Positions 60,071-64,000 of a DNA stretch of 64,000 nucleotides are shown piece by piece. Source of the stretch: Fremontodendron californicum (Eukaryota; Streptophyta; Magnoliopsida; Malvales; Malvaceae); assembly GCA_030761205.1 (NCBI GenBank), contig JAULJL010000035.1, forward strand, positions 14,859,001-14,923,000, read 5' to 3'. Both the position numbers and the translations under genes were made by a program. Below the pieces are notes generated by a model. It saw only the letters and a program-made list of their open reading frames with translations, did not search any database and was not told the DNA's origin. Position 1 is the first letter of the stretch. Every line of letters begins with the position of its first letter.

Positions 60071-60970
60071 TAATTAAAAGATCAAATTGTACTATTAATC
60101 CTTGTACTATAGTCAAAATACGATTTTAATCCCTCTACTGTAATTCGAAAAATTTTGCTACCTCTACTTTTCGAAATTTTGAATTTCCTTCCAATTTTAA
60201 ACAGTGTCAAATTTTCACCGTTAAGTACGTTGACGTGACGTTGACCTTGCTGACGTGGAGAGCTTAGTCAGCAAATTTTTTTTGCAACTGATGACATGAA
60301 TTTTTTTCACATGTCTTACTAACTTGGATGATCAAATGATGTCATTAGTTTATTTACTTATATCAAAATATGAATTTAGTCCCTCTATACTGATTTGAAA
60401 TTTTTTTGATACCTATACTTTTCGAGATTACAAATTTCGATCCAATCTTAAGCTTCATTTATTTTGCAAAAATTAGCTCTAAAAAATAATAATATAATAT
60501 TTAAAATAATAATATTACTAAAATATTATTTTATTAATATAAATATTAAAAATAGTAATATTTATTCATAAAATATTTATACTATTAAAAGTTAAAACAA
60601 TAACATTTAGTTGGTTTATAAGTTATGCTCAAACAATATCAACAAACAAAAAAATCAATCAAACCTCAAATACTAAAAGAGATAATAATTTTAAAGATTT
60701 ATAAGGAGACTTTAGAAGTTTAGGGAAGCAAACAACCAAATCCTAGGGTTAGAAAAAGCTCTCACCCACCTCTCCATTTCTTCTGTCTCGTGGCATCCAC
60801 AAACTGTGCTTTCTTTCTTTTCCCTTTTTTCTTCACTTTCAGTAAATATCATTGTATGTTCATCTCCCTAGATTTATCAGTTCTTTTTATACCAACAAAA
60901 GCTAAAACCAACTTTATTTTAGATTGGTAACTAACTTAGTTTTTTTTTTATTTTTGGCTTGCTTTTGCAG

Positions 60971-61042
60971 GCCTCGAAGAATGACCACCCCTCCTCATTC
61001 TTCAAAGTCAGCAAAGTTTAGAGGTGGCAAGCAAAAAAGAAG
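60971..61042 (+). pseudogene. RPS25: Captured ribosomal protein S25 fragment, N-terminal exon
   Basis: After an acceptor CTTTTGCAG|GC, the reading MTTPPHSSKSAKFRGGKQKR matches the N-terminus of eukaryotic ribosomal protein eS25 (basic, with PPP.SSK.AKS.GGKQKK character). It ends at a donor AAGAAG|GTCATT. Upstream (60,720-60,880) is a pyrimidine-rich leader with CCTAGGGTTAG, common in plant ribosomal protein genes. eS25 is a small-subunit protein at the head of the 40S subunit. The intron junctions are kept, so capture was at the DNA level. Confidence 0.72.
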
Positions 61043-61153
61043 GTCATTTTCTTTATTATATATTTCCTTGACTATATTTTTAACGAGGGTTGATTTTTTG
61101 CTGTTTAGAGTTAGATAAGAAGTGAGTTTTTTTTTTCTTTATTGTAATAACAG

Positions 61154-61258
61154 AGGTGTATAAAGAGAAAGTAAAAGGAAATGGTGAACAACATGGTGTT
61201 GTTTGATCAGGCTACATTGAAACTCATCACTTCCTCTATTATCTCTGATCGTTTGAAG
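61154..61258 (+). pseudogene. RPS25: Captured ribosomal protein S25 fragment, second exon with internal deletion
   Basis: After an acceptor AATAACAG, the reading is RCIKRK-stop-KEMVNNMVLFDQAT, then LKLITSSIISDRLK up to a donor TTGAAG|GTATTT. This aligns with the eS25 core (KQKEKVNNMVLFDQAT ... KLITPSILSDRL), with a stop (TAA) in place of a Gln codon and about a dozen residues missing after FDQAT. The remainder of the protein is absent; the inverted repeat follows. It is therefore a dead fragment, although it could be transcribed. Confidence 0.82.
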
Positions 61259-62043
61259 GTATTTTTTATTTTTACCTCTTTTTATGTTTAATCCGACATA
61301 ATAAATTATTATATTAATAAAAAATATTTTATTTAATTTTAATTCAAAAAACGTTTAAATAAAATGTTTAAATAAAAAATATTTTAATTTTAAATATTTC
61401 TATCTTGAATATTATTAAACTAAACATAAATATTTTTATATTTCAATAATAAATATTAATATTAACAAAAATAGTATATTTTATTATTTAAATAATAAAT
61501 ATAATGACACTAAATATTTTAATAATGAGAATATTTTTAATTATATTTTAATATTTTAAAGATTAGATCGAAATTTGAAATCTCGAAGAGTACATGTATT
61601 AAAAAAATTTCAAATCATTATAGAGAGACTAAATTTATATTTTGATATAAGTATAAGGACTAATTACATCATTTGATCATCCAAGTTAGTAAGCCACATG
61701 GAAAAAATTATACGTCATCAATTGACAAAAACAATTGCTGACTAAACTCGTCACTTCAGCATGGTCAACGTCACGTCAGCATTGTCAACACCACGTCAGT
61801 ATATTTAATGGTGAAAATTTGACACCGTTTAAAATTATATTGAAATTCAAAATCTCAAAAGTAGAGGGAGCAAAATTCTTCGAATTATAGCAGAGTGACT
61901 AAATCCGCATTTTAGCTATAGTACAGGGATTAATAGTACAATTTCACCTTAAATAAATGATACAATCTTAAACAAAAATACAATATATGTATTAAATATA
62001 TCATATCAATCGTGTTAAATACGTGTCGAACCATATTTACTAC

Positions 62044-64000
62044 TAGAGGTGTTCATGGGTTGTGTCGAATCAGGTTTGGGTCGAGCTTAGGGATGGTAGA
62101 ACCCGATCCAATCGATGGATTTTGCACCGATTTGCTCTGAATGAGAGGGTTTTTTGTTGTTGAAAAAACGGGGTGAAGTGGACTTTGGTAGTTTTGATAA
62201 ATGTTTTCTTCTTTTCGCCTCGCCCCGACTTTTGAAATTACTATCTTACCCCTTAAATATTTTATATTTTTCATATATATTAGATATATATACCAAAATC
62301 ATATATATACTTTTAGTATATATATATATTTATATGTATGTATATTAATGAATTTTATATACTAAAATTATGTTAATGAATAAGTTATAATATTTTTTTT
62401 TACAATATTAAGTTAAAAATAATTAACAAAAATTGGGCTGTAATAGAGTGAAGCACCGTGGAGTGGTTATGGATACAACCAACATCCATGGAAGTGGAGG
62501 TTTCCAACATTCATGCAAGAGTGGGACGGAAGTGGATAATACAATATCTGCCCCGCCCAGCTCCATTGTAGACCTGTCCATGGGCCGGGCGTAACAGGAT
62601 ATCAGTGTATTTTGTGTCTGCCCAAGTCCGGCCCGGCCCGAAATATGGATAGCTTTTTGTGACCAGGCCCGACCCACATTACCAAAAGAATACCCAGGCC
62701 TGGCCTGTCCAAAAATTTTCAATTAAAAAAATAATAATGTATTTAATATTAAACATCATACTAAATAAAAATCATATCACAATATATAAATATCACACCT
62801 AGTTTAAACTAAAATTGTTAGAACATCACCACACCAATAAGTTTAATAAGTTCTTCAACAAACGCAAACATACTTACAAAAGTAGGATATGTCGCAACAA
62901 GGAATGATAAAATAGAAGAAAAAATATGGCAGCTAATACTTGCAAGTAGAAACATGATAAGGAGTCTAGTATACGAAATAAATGTTTGCAGCAACAAGTC
63001 AACAACTAGCAACCAACAAGCCAGCAAGCAGGAAACCAGTAACCAGCAACTAGGAAGGTAGCAACCAGGCAACCAAAAACCAGCAAAAAAGAATAGTGAA
63101 TGGATAAGCTGCGGAATGCGAATGCAAATCCAAGCAAAAAAGAAAGAGTGAAATGGGTATGGGTGTCAACTATTGAGTGGGTTGCTGCTGAGTTTTGAGG
63201 AGAAGGTGAGATGCGGCTGACGGGTTAAGTTGAGAGAGAATTTAGGGTTAGGCTTTAGAAAAGTAAGAAATAGATTAGAGAGTTAGGGTAAGTAATGGGT
63301 AAAAAAAATTATATGAAAAGATAAATTATAAATATTATCATAAAATATAAATATAAATATTAAATAATTATTTTATTATTCGAGCCAGGTCGGACCCGGC
63401 GACCTAAAATTTTCTGTCCAAGGCCTGGCCTGTTTATGAAATGGGCTTATTATTTTGCCCAGGCCCATTTTTCGGGCCTAAGATATTTGCCCAAACCTCC
63501 CAAATTTTTGGGCGGGCCTTCGGGTTTGGACGGGTAACCTGGCCCTTGGACAGGTCTATTCCATTGCCATCCATGGTCGGGCTTAAGTATGATATCAACA
63601 CCAGATATACTTGTCTAAGCCCGGCCAGGCCCGAAATATGGGCCTCAAATTCTGTATAAGCCCGCCCATATTTGTAAATGGATAATCCAAACCCGTTTAG
63701 GCCCACTTATATGTTTTTTAAAAAATATGTTTTTTTTTTTTATTATTTTTAACTTTAGTAATTTTAATTTTATTAAGTTATAAAACATTGATAACTTAAA
63801 TTTTTTTTTAATGTTACACTATAATATTATATATCTATATATTTATTTTTTATATGATATAAATTACATAATATATATAAATGAAAAACGAACCGGGTCG
63901 AGTTCGGACCTTGAATGTTGGAGTCAAAACCCGATTCAATTTTTAAACGGATCTTTTTTTTTTTTTTTTTGCTTAAACCCATATTTCAAATATAATATTT
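62044..64000. mobile_element. Nest of hAT-type elements running off the right edge
   Basis: A TAGAGGTGTTCATGGGTTGT terminus stands at 62,044. Near 62,088 a second pattern AGGGATGGTAGAACCCGATC opens, with a likely partner ending CCCGCCCAGCTCCATTG... CCATCC that is split by copy 6 of the GGCCCG MITE (62,569-63,558). Further GC motifs occur at 63,570-63,700 and 63,885-63,960. The right boundary of the outer element is outside the window. Layering is partly inference. Short TATATATA runs lie near 62,275-62,345. No gene was recognised; open frames at 62,423-62,722 and 63,434-63,706 are repeat by-products. Confidence 0.45.
62569..63558. mobile_element. Long member (copy 6) of the GGCCCG-rich MITE family, 990 bp
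   Basis: Ends TAGACCTGTCCATGGGCCGG and, reverse complemented, TAGACCTGTCCAAGGGCCAG. Flanking 8-mers CTCCATTG (62,561-62,568) and TTCCATTG (63,559-63,566) match at 7 of 8. The centre includes a CAACAAG/CCAGCAA repeat-rich stretch (62,990-63,090) and AT-rich DNA; no transposase was recognised. It is about three times longer than its relatives, so it may be a less deleted form. Confidence 0.75.

Larger units (their letters stand above)
60080..61948. mobile_element. Mutator-like element (Pack-MULE type), 1.87 kb, long inverted repeats
   Basis: Terminal inverted repeats of about 370-390 bp (60,080-60,449 and 61,561-61,948). Left reads AAATTGTACTATTAATCCTT, ATTTTGCTACCTCTACTTTT, AACTTGGATGATCAAATGAT; the right gives the same in reverse, with GGTGAAATTG at its outer end. 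Long inverted repeats with gene-derived filler are typical of Pack-MULEs. No transposase is seen. Flanking 9-mers (TAATTAAAA and TTAAATAAA) do not match, so the target duplication is not confirmed and the outer edge may be off by a few bases. Confidence 0.8.

Overview
The window looks like a stretch of an angiosperm (probably eudicot) nuclear genome. It is strongly AT-rich and dominated by plant transposable elements. I can support one ordinary host gene, and I see no rRNA, tRNA or CRISPR feature. All identifications come from reading the sequence; no database search was run.

Bases 1-37,600 are nested LTR retrotransposons. Element A (1,234-19,475, minus-strand sense, 5-bp target duplication CATTT) has very long LTRs of about 4.8 kb, a primer binding site, a polypurine tract and a broken gag. 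It has no protease, reverse transcriptase, RNase H or integrase, so it is a gag-only, non-autonomous Ty3/gypsy element of Tat/Ogre type. It sits inside an older, inverted relative (about 880-1,228 and 19,481-21,814). Element B (23,911-37,577, duplication AATGT) belongs to the same family. It has lost gag and the primer site and gained an inverted 0.8-kb LTR piece. B is inserted in the reverse transcriptase region of a Ty1/copia element whose pieces lie at 23,645-23,910, 37,578-38,311 and 39,240-39,843. A 920-bp hAT-type element (38,312-39,231, perfect 8-bp duplication) interrupts the same copia in its RNase H region. A piece of a Ty3/gypsy reverse transcriptase lies on the minus strand at about 23,285-23,640.

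Bases 40,000-55,600 are AT-rich intergenic DNA filled with small DNA transposons: six copies (most with perfect 8-bp duplications) of one GGCCCG-rich MITE family, a 1.2-kb hAT-like element with one of those MITEs nested in it, a long foldback element, an 11-unit minisatellite of about 115 bp, and Helitron-like termini.

Bases 55,630-57,560 carry the one convincing host gene, a plant homologue of the MEF2BNB/BORCS8 family (275 codons, with a likely 5'UTR intron).

Bases 60,080-61,948 form a Mutator-like element with about 380-bp terminal inverted repeats that has captured part of a ribosomal protein S25 gene, introns included (a Pack-MULE). The right edge (62,044-64,000) is another nest of hAT-type elements that runs out of the window.

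The most notable signals are the TR-GAG-like family with its two copies and their different 3'-UTR minisatellites, the rearranged element B, and the RPS25-carrying Pack-MULE.
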